From assembly GCF_003751085.1 (NCBI RefSeq), contig NZ_RJJY01000002.1:248001-312000 (forward strand): 64,000 nucleotides of DNA, in the 5' to 3' direction. Source of the stretch: Micromonospora sp. Llam0 (GTDB taxonomy: Bacteria; Actinomycetota; Actinomycetes; Mycobacteriales; Micromonosporaceae). Shown piece after piece: positions 7,077-15,845 of the stretch. Within the stretch, counting starts at the first letter, position 1, and the number at the start of each line of letters is the position of its first letter. The notes under the pieces were generated by a model, which had not been told where the DNA came from, searched no databases, and saw nothing but the letters and a program-made list of their open reading frames with translations. The position numbers and the translations under genes were made by a program.

Positions 7077-7312
7077 GCCGCCCGGTCCGTCTCCCTGGTC
7101 CCGTACAGAAGCGCCTGGGCCTCGGCCATCTCCTGATCGGTGAACGCCCCGGACTCAGCTTGATAGCGGTCCAACTCCTCCCGGAGAAGCCTTCGCCGCT
7201 CAGCCCGCTCGGCCAGCTCGGTGAGGTAGCCGGAGACGTTGTCGGTGTGCGACTTCATGCTCTCCAGCAGCTCCACCGGCAGCGTGATCGTAACCTTCCT
7301 CGTCCTCGCCAC
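7073..7312 (-). CDS. Ribbon-helix-helix antitoxin of the PIN toxin
   Basis: A 79-residue protein beginning with a beta-strand (KVTITLPVELLESMK) typical of ribbon-helix-helix DNA-binding domains, then a charged helical tail that would wrap the toxin. The stop overlaps the toxin start. Such antitoxins neutralise the PIN ribonuclease and repress their own promoter. Confidence 0.82.
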   Translation of the reverse strand: MARTRKVTITLPVELLESMKSHTDNVSGYLTELAERAERRRLLREELDRYQAESGAFTDQEMAEAQALLYGTRETDRAA

Positions 7313-7423
7313 CCAGCAACCATACCACGGTATTACCGCAAACTGGGCACAGCTGCTACCCCCTGGCAGACACCGCGAACCTTGGGACGCGCCACACGCC
7401 GGCTCGTGCCCAGCATGCCGGAA

Positions 7424-8509
7424 TCAGACGTTGAAGCGGAACTCGACGACGTCGCCGTCCTGCATGACGTACTCCTTGCCCTCCATCCGGACCTTGCCGG
7501 CCGCCTTCGCCGCCGCCATCGTGCCGGCCGCGACCAGGTCGTCGTAGGAGACAATCTCGGCCTTGATGAAGCCGCGCTGGAAGTCGGAGTGGATCACCCC
7601 GGCGGCCTCCGGCGCGGTCGCCCCGACCGGGATGGTCCAGGCCCGCGCCTCCTTCGGCCCGGCGGTGAGGTACGTCTGCAGCCCGAGAGTGCGGAAACCG
7701 ACCCGGATCAGCTGGTTGAGCCCCGGCTCGCTCTGCCCGGTCGACTCCAGCAACTCCATCGCCTCGTCGTCCGGCAGATCGATCAACTCGGACTCGATCT
7801 TGGCGTCCATGAAGACCGCCTCGGCCGGGGCGACCAGCGCCCGCAGCTCGGCGAGCAGCTCGGCGTTGCCCAGCTCGTCCTCGTCGACGTTGAAGACGTA
7901 CAGGAACGGCTTGGTGGTGAGCAGGTGCAGTTCGCGCAGCTCGGCGACGTCGATGCCGGCGGCGGTCGCACCCGCGTACAGCGTGGTCCCGCCGTCGAGC
8001 AGCGCGGCGGCGGCCTTCGCGGCGGCGTGGATCGCCGCCCGGTCCTTGCGCAGCCGGGCTTCCTTCTCCAGCCGGGGCAGCGCCTTCTCCAAGGTCTGCA
8101 GGTCGGCCAGGATCAGCTCGGTGTTGATCGTGGCGATGTCGTCACCCGGCGAGACCTTGCCATCGACGTGCACCACGTTCGGGTCGGAGAAGACCCGCAC
8201 GACCTGGCAGATCGCGGCGGCGTCCCGGATGTTGGCCAGGAACGCGTTGCCCCGGCCCTGCCCCTTGGACGCGCCCCGCACCAGACCGGCGATGTCGACG
8301 AACGACACCGCTGCCGGAATGATCTTCTCCGAGCCGAAGATCTCCGCGAGCCTGCCCAGCCGCCCGTCCGGCAGCCCCACCACCCCGACGTTCGGTTCGA
8401 TCGTGGCGAACGGGTAGTTCGCCGCGAGAACGTCGTTCTTGGTGAGCGCGTTGAACAGGGTGCTCTTGCCGACGTTGGGCAGGCCGACGATGCCGATGGT
8501 GAGACTCAC
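7424..8509 (-). CDS. ychF: Ribosome-associated P-loop ATPase YchF/OLA1
   Basis: 361 residues, the usual length. The P-loop GLPNVGKST (residues 9-17) and the FVDIAGLVRGAS switch region are those of the Obg-like family. The base-recognition motif is the YchF-type NVDE rather than NKxD, which explains the preference for ATP over GTP. The C-terminal TGS-like domain (IPVGATAPEAAGVIHSDFQR, YVMQDGDVVEF) is complete. YchF binds ribosomes and affects translation and oxidative-stress responses. It stands alone, with the two lipoprotein genes upstream on the same strand. Confidence 0.97.
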   Translation of the reverse strand: MSLTIGIVGLPNVGKSTLFNALTKNDVLAANYPFATIEPNVGVVGLPDGRLGRLAEIFGSEKIIPAAVSFVDIAGLVRGASKGQGRGNAFLANIRDAAAICQVVRVFSDPNVVHVDGKVSPGDDIATINTELILADLQTLEKALPRLEKEARLRKDRAAIHAAAKAAAALLDGGTTLYAGATAAGIDVAELRELHLLTTKPFLYVFNVDEDELGNAELLAELRALVAPAEAVFMDAKIESELIDLPDDEAMELLESTGQSEPGLNQLIRVGFRTLGLQTYLTAGPKEARAWTIPVGATAPEAAGVIHSDFQRGFIKAEIVSYDDLVAAGTMAAAKAAGKVRMEGKEYVMQDGDVVEFRFNV

Positions 8510-8542
8510 GTCGGTCGAGTCTACGCAGCGTCCGGTGGCGGG

Positions 8543-9049
8543 TCAGGCGCAGGCGGTCTTGAGCTTGCCGGTCGCCTCTGCCAGCAGGTCGGCCACCTGA
8601 CCCATCGGGGTGTTGTCGTCCGGGTCGTTGATCTGGGCAACGACGTCGGCGGTTTCGGTCAGCGCCTGCTGCACGTCGGCGTCCACCGGGTCGACGGCGA
8701 GCGACTGCAGCATCCCGGACCAGCCGGCGAGCTTGCTCCGGAACTCGGACTCGGCGGTCTCCGCCGCTGACCCGCCCTCGACCGCAGCGGCGATCAGCTT
8801 GCCGAAGTCGTCCTCGATGTTCGCGGCGTTCTCCTCGCTGACCGGTACCGCCGTGTCGCATGCCGTCTTCGTGGCCGCGGCGGCCCCGTCCTCGGCGGAG
8901 CCGGCCGACTCCGCGTCGGCCGACGCGGTCGCCGTCGGCGATGACGTCTGACCGGCGGCGGTGTCGGTTTCGCTGTCGCCACCGCCGCAGCCGGCCAGGG
9001 TGAACGCGAGCGCCGTGGCAGCGGCGGCGGTGATCAAGGTACGTCGCAT
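8543..9049 (-). CDS. Putative lipoprotein (paralogue of the next gene)
   Basis: From the ATG at 9049 the product is about 168 residues with a lipoprotein signal ending in LAGC, so it should be anchored outside the membrane. A serine/threonine/alanine-rich linker (about residues 22-45) leads to a helical domain with two cysteines, one near the start of the domain and one at the very end (KTACA). The next gene has the same plan and similar sentences of sequence (RGWSATL against AGWSGML). Longer starts up to 9136 add non-signal residues and were rejected. Function is unknown. Confidence 0.75.
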   Translation of the reverse strand: MRRTLITAAAATALAFTLAGCGGGDSETDTAAGQTSSPTATASADAESAGSAEDGAAAATKTACDTAVPVSEENAANIEDDFGKLIAAAVEGGSAAETAESEFRSKLAGWSGMLQSLAVDPVDADVQQALTETADVVAQINDPDDNTPMGQVADLLAEATGKLKTACA

Positions 9050-9132
9050 CGAAAATCCGTCCATTGAGAGGCGAGCAAACTGGAGCAGGCTAACGGACGC
9101 CTGCTCCCGGCCCGCCCGGCCCTCCATGGACG

Positions 9133-9603
9133 TCACTCGCAGACGGCGCGGAAGTTGTCCGGGATCGCCACCACGGCGGCGACCTGCTCGTCGCTGAGCG
9201 GAGTCTCACCGATCTCGGTGGCGGCTTCGATCGCGGCCGTACTCTCGGTCAGCACCGTCCGCAGTTCGTCCGACACCGGGCCGGTGGCCAGTGAGGTGAG
9301 CGTCGCCGACCAGCCGCGCATCTGCGCCTCGAAGTTGTCCTTCGCGTCCGCCGGCGCCTCCGCGCTGGCCGTCGGGTCGGCGAACTGGTTGACGTCACGC
9401 TGGAAACCGGCGGCGAAGTCGCTGCTCATCGATACCGCCTGATTGCAGGCGGCGTTGGTGGCGGCGAGGATGTCGGCCTCGCTGGCGGTGGTGCTGCCGC
9501 CGGTCGGCGACGGCGTGCCCGTCGGCGGCGGCTCGGTGCCGCAGCCGGTGAATCCGAGGATCAGGGCCGAGCCGAGGACGGCGCTGGCCAGTAGGCGACG
9601 CAT
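9133..9603 (-). CDS. Putative lipoprotein (paralogue of the previous gene)
   Basis: 156 residues with a lipoprotein signal (MRRLLASAVLGSALILGFTGC), a short proline/threonine linker and a helical domain holding two cysteines (NAACNQAV, and FRAVCE at the end). It shares length, cysteine positions and a central RGWSATLTSLATGPV-like segment with the gene at 8543, so the pair arose by tandem duplication. The two cysteines may form a disulfide outside the cell. Function is not known. Confidence 0.75.
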   Translation of the reverse strand: MRRLLASAVLGSALILGFTGCGTEPPPTGTPSPTGGSTTASEADILAATNAACNQAVSMSSDFAAGFQRDVNQFADPTASAEAPADAKDNFEAQMRGWSATLTSLATGPVSDELRTVLTESTAAIEAATEIGETPLSDEQVAAVVAIPDNFRAVCE

Positions 9604-9751
9604 GATATCTACCGACTCCTTTATCGAGGTGCACCAAACTGTGCCACTCTATCGACGCAGGCGACCGGCCGCCGAGCGGAGCCCATCGACCGGCACAGAT
9701 GGTGGGGCTCAGCCGGGCCGGCGGGGGCGAGCCGGCCGGCAGGTGAGCCGG

Positions 9752-11338
9752 TCAGCTGGTCAGCCGGGCCAACGCCCGGCGGGCCAGCAGCCCGGCGGCA
9801 ACCGCCGCCACCACCGCGCCGACCGCCGCGTACCCGTAGCCCGGCCACGGCTCGCCGCTGGCGGCCGACCGCTGGGTCAGGCTCACCGCCGCCGGCGGAA
9901 ACACCGCCACCAGCCACCGGACAGCCGACGGGCCCTCGGCGACGACCGGCAGGAAGGGCAGCGCGGCGAGTGCCATCAGGCCACCGCCGAGCAGCTTCAG
10001 CAGGGCGAGCCCGTGCACCTTGTTGGCCGCATGCCCGGCCACCACCAGCAGGATCAGCACCGCCAGGCCGGCGGCGAGCAACGCCGCCGGGACCAACCGG
10101 CCCGCCGCACCGCCGGCCAACCCGCTCAGCGGTACGGCGGCCAGCAGGCCGGCCCCGGTCAGCAGCCCGGTGACACCGGCCCGGTACCCGAGATAGCGCT
10201 CCACAGTGACCGGGGTGACCCGCAACAGCAGCAGCCGCCGCTCGTCGAGGTCGTCGAGCAGCAGCAGCGACCCGATCATCCCGCCGATCACCGGTACGTG
10301 GGCCAGCACCAGCAGGGCGAGGAGCAGGTCACCGTGACCAATCAGGTCGACGCCGTACCGCTGGTCGACGAACCGGGCAAGCGGCGGCAGACCGACCCGC
10401 AGCGCCACCGCGAGCAGCAGTGGCGCGCCGAGCAGCACCAGCAGCAGCCGGTCCGCGCCGAGCAGCCGCAGATCCAACCGGATCAGCGCCGGCAACCAGC
10501 CCGGCGGCCACCCCGGCCCCGCCGAGGGGCGGCCGGCGGCGGTCGCCCCGCGACGCGTACCGGCCGCCGGGGTGGCGAATGCCGACCTGAACCGTCGCAC
10601 CGCGAGCAGCGTCGACCCGCCGGCCCAGGCCACCGCGTACCCGACCAGCAGCGCACCGCGCCACCAGCCGCCGGGTGGCCACGGCTGGCCGGTGGCACCG
10701 GCGCGGATCAGCTCGGCGGTGCCGGTGGTCGGCACCAGGTACGCGGCCGGATGGTCGAGCAGCCCGGCGAGATAGACAAGTGGTGCGACGAGACCGGGCA
10801 GCAGCACCAGCGGCATCGTGGTCAGGTAGCCGGTCACGGTCCGTTGCGACAGCACCAGCAGCAGCGCCGCCGACAGGATCAGCAGCGCGGTAAGCGCGAC
10901 GCCGAACAGCATCACCGCAAGGCTGCCGGGCGACATCGCCGCAAGGCTGCCGGGCAGCGACACCCCGGGCCGGCCGGGCCGCGCGGCGGCGATCGCGATT
11001 GGCACCGCCGCGACGACCGACAACGCGGTCAGTACGCCGAGTTTCGCCGCCAGCTGCTCGCCGGTGCGTAGCGGGGTGACCCGCAACGCGGCCAGCGCCC
11101 CCTCGGCACGCTCGTTGAGCAGCAGCAACGCGATGAACAACGCCCCGAAGGCGGCGGTGTCGACGAGCAGCAGGATCGGGCCGAGGACCCGGGCGGCCGG
11201 GGCCGGCACGATCAGCAGCAGCAGGGTCCACACTGCGGCGAACGCCAGCGCCACCGGGACGATCCGGTAACGCCATTCGATCCGCGTCTCCAGCGCCACT
11301 GCGGCCACCAGCCGACGCCACCGGGCCGGCCGGCTCAC
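9752..11338 (-). CDS. ABC exporter membrane protein, double-length permease
   Basis: 528 residues with roughly a dozen hydrophobic segments. The protein reads as two permease halves joined by a basic, glycine/proline-rich linker near residues 255-285. Each half has a conserved soluble stretch (LRVTPLRTGEQLAAK in the first, LRVTPVTVERYLGYR in the second), indicating an internal duplication. It overlaps the ATPase gene by four bases (ATGA), so they form one transporter. Related actinobacterial pairs are annotated as drug exporters; the substrate here is unknown. A tandem DNA repeat, CGCAAGGCTGCCGGGC, occurs near 10920-10955. Confidence 0.85.
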   Translation of the reverse strand: MSRPARWRRLVAAVALETRIEWRYRIVPVALAFAAVWTLLLLIVPAPAARVLGPILLLVDTAAFGALFIALLLLNERAEGALAALRVTPLRTGEQLAAKLGVLTALSVVAAVPIAIAAARPGRPGVSLPGSLAAMSPGSLAVMLFGVALTALLILSAALLLVLSQRTVTGYLTTMPLVLLPGLVAPLVYLAGLLDHPAAYLVPTTGTAELIRAGATGQPWPPGGWWRGALLVGYAVAWAGGSTLLAVRRFRSAFATPAAGTRRGATAAGRPSAGPGWPPGWLPALIRLDLRLLGADRLLLVLLGAPLLLAVALRVGLPPLARFVDQRYGVDLIGHGDLLLALLVLAHVPVIGGMIGSLLLLDDLDERRLLLLRVTPVTVERYLGYRAGVTGLLTGAGLLAAVPLSGLAGGAAGRLVPAALLAAGLAVLILLVVAGHAANKVHGLALLKLLGGGLMALAALPFLPVVAEGPSAVRWLVAVFPPAAVSLTQRSAASGEPWPGYGYAAVGAVVAAVAAGLLARRALARLTS

Positions 11339-12237
11339 GCCGCCGGCCCGCCGCTGGTGACGGCGATGAACACCTGCTCGAAGCTGGCTTCCCGGGTGTG
11401 CATCGTCTCGATCCGCCCGCCGCGCAGCAGTTCGCCGAAGTCGGGGTCGGTGCCGAGAGTGGACAGCTCGAACTCGCGCCGGGCGAGCCGGTCGCCGGTC
11501 CGGTACTCGACGACCACCGTCGGCCGGCCGTACCGCAGCCGATGGCCGCGCGGCGTGTCGACGGCGACCACCCGGCCGTCGACGATGAACGCGACCCGGT
11601 CGCAGACGTTCTCGGCGGTGGTCATGTCGTGCGTGGTGAGCAGCACGGTACGGCCCTGCTCGGCCTGCTCGCGGATCAGATCGCGGACCAGATGGGCGTG
11701 CACCGGGTCCAGCCCGGAGGTCGGCTCGTCGAGGAAGAGCACCTCGGGCCGGTGGATCAACGCGCGCGCCAGGTTGAGCCGCAGCTGCATGCCTTTGGAG
11801 AAGCCGACCACCGGCTGGTCAGCGGCGACGCCGAGCCCGACCCGGTCGAGCAGCGGACCGGCCGGTTCGGTCGCGGTGCCGTAGAGGCCGGCGACGGCCT
11901 GCAGGTTCTCCCGTGCGGTCAGCCGGGCGAAGTGCGCCGGCAGTTCGAAGCTGACCCCGATCCGGCGGTACAGGTCGGCGTTCCAGTCACGCACCGGGCG
12001 GCCGAGGACGTCGGCCCGGCCCTCGTGCTCACGCAGCAGCCGGGTGAGCACCCGGGCGGTGGTCGACTTGCCGGCGCCGTTCGGCCCGAGCAGGCCGAGG
12101 ATCTCACCGGCGGCGGCGGTGAACGAAACCCCGTCGACGGCGTAGCGGGACGAGCCCCGGTACCGCACCCGCAGGCCGTCCACGACGATCGACGGAGGCC
12201 GCCCAGCAGCTGGCGGCGCGGGCACTGACGTGGGCAC
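11335..12237 (-). CDS. ABC transporter ATPase (DrrA-like)
   Basis: 300 residues with Walker A LGPNGAGKST, a signature FSKGMQLRLNLARAL, Walker B VLFLDEPTSGLD and the H-loop LLTTHDM. The signature has SKGMQ in place of the usual SGGQ, as is common in DrrA/CcmA-type exporters. The C-terminal 80 residues form the extra domain typical of drug-exporter ATPases. It is the first gene of a two-gene operon with the double-length permease and powers that pump. Confidence 0.92.
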   Translation of the reverse strand: MPTSVPAPPAAGRPPSIVVDGLRVRYRGSSRYAVDGVSFTAAAGEILGLLGPNGAGKSTTARVLTRLLREHEGRADVLGRPVRDWNADLYRRIGVSFELPAHFARLTARENLQAVAGLYGTATEPAGPLLDRVGLGVAADQPVVGFSKGMQLRLNLARALIHRPEVLFLDEPTSGLDPVHAHLVRDLIREQAEQGRTVLLTTHDMTTAENVCDRVAFIVDGRVVAVDTPRGHRLRYGRPTVVVEYRTGDRLARREFELSTLGTDPDFGELLRGGRIETMHTREASFEQVFIAVTSGGPAA

Positions 12238-12380
12238 CTGCGCCTCCCGTCAGCGACCGATGGTGAGCATCGTCATGTTACCTACCGGTGTCGGCTGCTC
12301 TACCGTCTGCGCTGGGCGCCAGACCGTCTGCGCAGGGCGGCCACCGGTGCGGGCAGCGTACCGTTGCCGCCCGGACGGGC

Positions 12381-12488
12381 GTCCGGGCGAACGGGAAGGT
12401 CCGGGCGGACGGGAAGGTCCGGGCGGACGGGAAGGTCCGGGCGGACGGGAAGGTCCGGGCGAACGGGAAGGTCCGGGCGAACGGGGAG
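12381..12488. repeat. Six 18-bp tandem repeats upstream of the MFS gene
   Basis: The unit GTCCGGGCGRACGGGAAG starts at 12381, 12399, 12417, 12435, 12453 and 12471. Units differ only at the R position, except that the last has a GGGGAG ending. As 18 is a multiple of three the array stays open in several frames, which creates long false N-termini on both strands. It ends 11 bases before the likely start codon of the transporter. Confidence 0.92.
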
Positions 12489-12499
12489 CGGGTGGCGGG

Positions 12500-13744
12500 G
12501 TGGCGGACAAGGCGGCGACGCTGGCGCGGCCGGTGGTGGAACGGGCCCGGATCGCGGTCGCGATCGCGTTCGGGGTCAGCGGTCTGGCGTTCGCGTCGTG
12601 GATCTCCCGTACGCCGGCGATCCGCGATGCCCTCGATCTGACCAACGCCCAGTTCGGGCTGCTGCTGCTGTGCACGTCGGTGGGCGCGGTCAGTGCGCTG
12701 CCGTTGTCCGGGCCGCTGGTGCACGCGATCGGACCCCACCGCACGGTCCTGCTGGGTGCCTCGGCCGTGACCGTCGGGATGCTCGCCGTCGCGGTCGGCG
12801 TGGCGGTGGTCTCACCGCCGCTGGCCGGCGCCGGGCTGCTGCTGACCGGCACCGGGTTGAGCAGCTGGGACGTGGCGATGAACGTCGAGGGTGCCGACGT
12901 CGAGCGCCGGCTCGACCGCCCGCTGATGCCCCGGTTCCACGCCGGCTTCAGCCTCGGTACGGTGACCGGCGCGCTCCTCGGGGCCGGGTGTGCCTGGCTC
13001 GGGGTGCCGGTCGACTGGCAACTCGCCGTCACCGCGCTGCTGGTGATCGCCTCGATCGCCACGGCCGTACGGATGTTCCTGCCGGTCCCGGCCCGGGTGC
13101 CCGGCGCGGCCGTACCCCGGTCCGGGGTGCTGCGGGCCTGGCGGGAGCCGCGCACCCTGCTGATCGGTCTGCTGGTGCTGGCCTTCGCGTTCGTCGAAGG
13201 GGTGGCGAACGACTGGCTCACCCTGGCCGTGGTCGACGGCTACCGGGTCGGTGACGCGGTCGGCGCGGTGGCGTTCGGGGTGTTCGTCGCGGCGATGACC
13301 GCCGCCCGGATGGTCGGCGGCACGGCGTTGCAACGCTGGGGACGGGTGACGGTGCTGCGGGCGACGGCGGTGCTCGCCCTGGTCGGCCTGGCCCTGGTGG
13401 TGTTCGGGCCGACGCTGCCGCTGGCGCTGCTCGGGGCGCTGCTGTGGGGCGCGGGGGCGTCGCTCGGCTTCCCGGTCGGGATGAGCGCGGCCGCCGACGA
13501 GGCCGACCGGGCGGCGGTACGGGTGTCGGTGGTCAGTTCGATCGGCTACACCTCGTTCCTGGCCGGTCCGCCACTGGTCGGTTTCCTGGCCGAGCAGGTA
13601 GGCATCCTGCGATCGCTGTTGGTGGTGCTCGGGGCGTTGGCGATCGGCCTGCTGGCCGCCGGCGCGACCCGGCCGGCCGGCACGGGCAGCACGGGCGACA
13701 CGGCCGGCGTGACGCAGCCGGGCGGCACGGGCCAGGGCTCGTGA
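12500..13744 (+). CDS. Major facilitator superfamily transporter
   Basis: 414 residues with 12 predicted membrane helices, starting just after a cytoplasmic leader. Features are SWISRTPAIRDALDLTNAQFGLLL in the first helix region (split by its glycine-free loop) and repeated GA/GL packing motifs. It resembles the YbjJ-like MFS subgroup. The GTG at 12500 lies behind GGGAGCGGGTGGCGG; an upstream ATG at 12230 would add 90 residues encoded mostly by the 18-bp repeats and was rejected. Substrate is unknown. The gene is divergent from the ABC exporter operon. Confidence 0.85.
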   Translation: MADKAATLARPVVERARIAVAIAFGVSGLAFASWISRTPAIRDALDLTNAQFGLLLLCTSVGAVSALPLSGPLVHAIGPHRTVLLGASAVTVGMLAVAVGVAVVSPPLAGAGLLLTGTGLSSWDVAMNVEGADVERRLDRPLMPRFHAGFSLGTVTGALLGAGCAWLGVPVDWQLAVTALLVIASIATAVRMFLPVPARVPGAAVPRSGVLRAWREPRTLLIGLLVLAFAFVEGVANDWLTLAVVDGYRVGDAVGAVAFGVFVAAMTAARMVGGTALQRWGRVTVLRATAVLALVGLALVVFGPTLPLALLGALLWGAGASLGFPVGMSAAADEADRAAVRVSVVSSIGYTSFLAGPPLVGFLAEQVGILRSLLVVLGALAIGLLAAGATRPAGTGSTGDTAGVTQPGGTGQGS

Positions 13745-13799
13745 CTGCAGGTCCGATTTCCGCCAGCCGACCGGGCCCGGCAGCGGGCAGGATCGACCC

Positions 13800-15287
13800 A
13801 TGGAGCTCGACTTCGAGCGGTGCTACCGGGTGGTGGACAGCCGCGACCAGCGCTTCGACGGCTGGTTCTACACCGGCGTGACGTCGACCGGCATCTACTG
13901 CCGGCCGTCCTGCCCGGCGGTCACCCCGAAGCGGGGCAACGTCCGGTTCTTTGCGTCGGCGGCCGCCGCGCAACAGGCCGGGCTACGCGCCTGCCGGCGC
14001 TGCCACCCCGACGCCACCCCGGGTTCGCCCGACTGGGACCGCCGCGCCGACCTCGTCGGACGGGCGATGCGGCTGATCGGCGACGGCGTGGTGGACCGCG
14101 ACGGCGTGCCAGGGCTGGCCCGCCGGCTCGGCTACACCGAACGGCATCTCACCCGGGTGCTGACCGAGCAGGTGGGGGCCGGCCCGCTGGCGTTGGCCAG
14201 GGCGCAGCGTGCGCAGACGGCCCGGATCCTGGTGGAGCGGACCGCCCTGACCGTCGCCGAGATCGCGTTCGCGGCCGGGTTCGGCAGCGTACGGCAGTTC
14301 AACGACACGTTCCGGACGGTGTACGGCGGCCCGCCGTCGACGCTGCGCGGCCGCGTACGGCCCGGTGCGACCGACCGGGCCGGGATGATCACCGTACGGC
14401 TGGCCTTCCGCCGGCCGATGGCGGTCGACGCCGTACTCGGATTCCTGGCCGACCGGACCGTGCCCGGCGTGGAGTGCGCCGACGACGGCGGATACCGGCG
14501 CGCGCTGCGGCTGCCGTACGGCACCGGCATGGTGGCGCTCACCCCGCACGACGGCTTCCTCGCCGCCGCGTTGCGCCTCACCGACCTGCGCGATCTGGCG
14601 CCGGCGGTGGCCCGCTGCCGCCGGCTGTTCGACCTGGACGCCGATCCGGCGGCGGTGGACGCCGTGCTGGGTGCCGATCCGGCGTTCGCCGCTGCCGTCG
14701 CCGCCGAGCCCGGGGTCCGGGTGCCGGGCGCGGTGGACGGCTTCGAACTGGCGGTACGGGCCGTGGTCGGGCAGCAGATCTCGGTGTCCGCCGCGCGCCG
14801 GGTGCTGGCCCGCCTCTGCGCGGCGACCGCATCGCGAACAGCCCCGCCTGCGACCGGGTCGCGAACAGCGGCGCCGGCGGACGGCCTGGCGCCGTTCCCG
14901 GGCCCGGCCGAACTGCTCGCCCTGCCCGACGACGCCTTCGCGATGCCGGCCGCCCGGCGCGGCACGCTGCGCGCGCTGGCCGCCGGGGTCGCCGACGGCG
15001 ACATCGGGCTCGACCCGGGCAGCGACCGGGCCGAGCTGTCGCACCGGCTCACCGCACTGCCCGGCATCGGCCCGTGGACCGCCGGGTACGTGGCGATGCG
15101 GGCGCTCGGCGACCCGGACGTGCTGCTCGGCACCGACCTGGGGGTACGTCGCGGCGCGGCGGCGCTGGGCCTGCCCGCCGCCCCCGCCGACCTGACCGCC
15201 CACGCAGACCGCTGGCGGCCCTGGCGGTCCTACGCCAACCTGCGGCTGTGGCGGTCCGCCACGCCAACGAAATCTACATCGGAGTGA
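13800..15287 (+). CDS. Ada zinc domain - AraC HTH - AlkA DNA glycosylase fusion
   Basis: 495 residues in three parts. Residues 1-75 are the Ada methyl-phosphotriester domain with all four zinc cysteines (C34, C38, C65, C68). Residues about 84-185 are an AraC HTH pair. Residues about 195-490 are AlkA-type 3-methyladenine DNA glycosylase II, with the helix-hairpin-helix LPGIGPWTAGY and the catalytic aspartate D446 in LLGTDLGV. The protein should sense methylated phosphates, activate repair genes and excise alkylated bases. A repeated SRTAPP/SRTAAP linker is inserted in the glycosylase. The ogt gene follows three bases later. Confidence 0.95.
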   Translation: MELDFERCYRVVDSRDQRFDGWFYTGVTSTGIYCRPSCPAVTPKRGNVRFFASAAAAQQAGLRACRRCHPDATPGSPDWDRRADLVGRAMRLIGDGVVDRDGVPGLARRLGYTERHLTRVLTEQVGAGPLALARAQRAQTARILVERTALTVAEIAFAAGFGSVRQFNDTFRTVYGGPPSTLRGRVRPGATDRAGMITVRLAFRRPMAVDAVLGFLADRTVPGVECADDGGYRRALRLPYGTGMVALTPHDGFLAAALRLTDLRDLAPAVARCRRLFDLDADPAAVDAVLGADPAFAAAVAAEPGVRVPGAVDGFELAVRAVVGQQISVSAARRVLARLCAATASRTAPPATGSRTAAPADGLAPFPGPAELLALPDDAFAMPAARRGTLRALAAGVADGDIGLDPGSDRAELSHRLTALPGIGPWTAGYVAMRALGDPDVLLGTDLGVRRGAAALGLPAAPADLTAHADRWRPWRSYANLRLWRSATPTKSTSE

Positions 15288-15290
15288 ACC

Positions 15291-15815
15291 ATGACAACGC
15301 CTTCGACACTGGACACGAGTACGGTCGCCACGGCGGTCGGGCCGCTGACGCTGATCGCCGACCCGGACGGGGCGCTACGGGCCGCCGGCTTCACCGCCGA
15401 CCCGGACGACCTGCTCGCCCTGATCCACCCCGACCTGCGCGGGCCGGTCCGCCGCCGGGCCGACCTCGGCGACGTCACCCGCGCCGTACGGTCCTACCTG
15501 GCCGGTGAGCTGACCGCGATCGACCAGCTCCCGGTCTGCCAGCACGGCGGCCCGTTCCAGCGCACCGCCTGGTCGGCGCTGCGTGAGGTGAAGCCCGGCG
15601 AGCCGGTCAGCTATACGGCGTTCGCCCTGCGCTCGGGCCGGCCGGCAGCGGTCCGGGCAGCGGCCGGCGCCTGCGCCCGCAACGCGGTCGCGCTGGTGGT
15701 CCCCTGTCACCGGGTGCTGCGCGGCGACGGCACGCTGGGCGGCTACCGATGGGGTCTGCCGATCAAGAAGTGGCTGCTCGACCATGAATCGCAGGTGACC
15801 TTCGCGGGGCAGTGA
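15291..15815 (+). CDS. ogt: Methylated-DNA--protein-cysteine methyltransferase
   Basis: 174 residues with the PCHRV active site; the acceptor cysteine is C139. The preceding helix PAAVRAAAGACARN and the end GGYRWGLPIKKWLLDHE are typical. It takes methyl groups from O6-methylguanine in a single-use reaction. It begins three bases after the Ada-AlkA stop, so both are made from one alkylation-repair operon. Confidence 0.95.
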   Translation: MTTPSTLDTSTVATAVGPLTLIADPDGALRAAGFTADPDDLLALIHPDLRGPVRRRADLGDVTRAVRSYLAGELTAIDQLPVCQHGGPFQRTAWSALREVKPGEPVSYTAFALRSGRPAAVRAAAGACARNAVALVVPCHRVLRGDGTLGGYRWGLPIKKWLLDHESQVTFAGQ

Positions 15816-15845
15816 ACCGGTGCCGGCACCGGCTACCGTCGTGGT

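Noticed and set aside
9443..11071. 542-residue plus-strand open frame opposite the ABC permease
   Set aside because: It is glutamine/arginine-rich antisense of a membrane protein and has no start signal or family feature.
12381..12488. CRISPR array
   Set aside because: The repeats are directly adjacent without spacers, and there are no cas genes in the window.
12230..12499. 90-residue N-terminal extension of the MFS transporter
   Set aside because: Most of it is encoded by the 18-bp tandem repeat and would put a low-complexity leader before the first helix; a GTG with a fitting upstream purine stretch lies at 12500.
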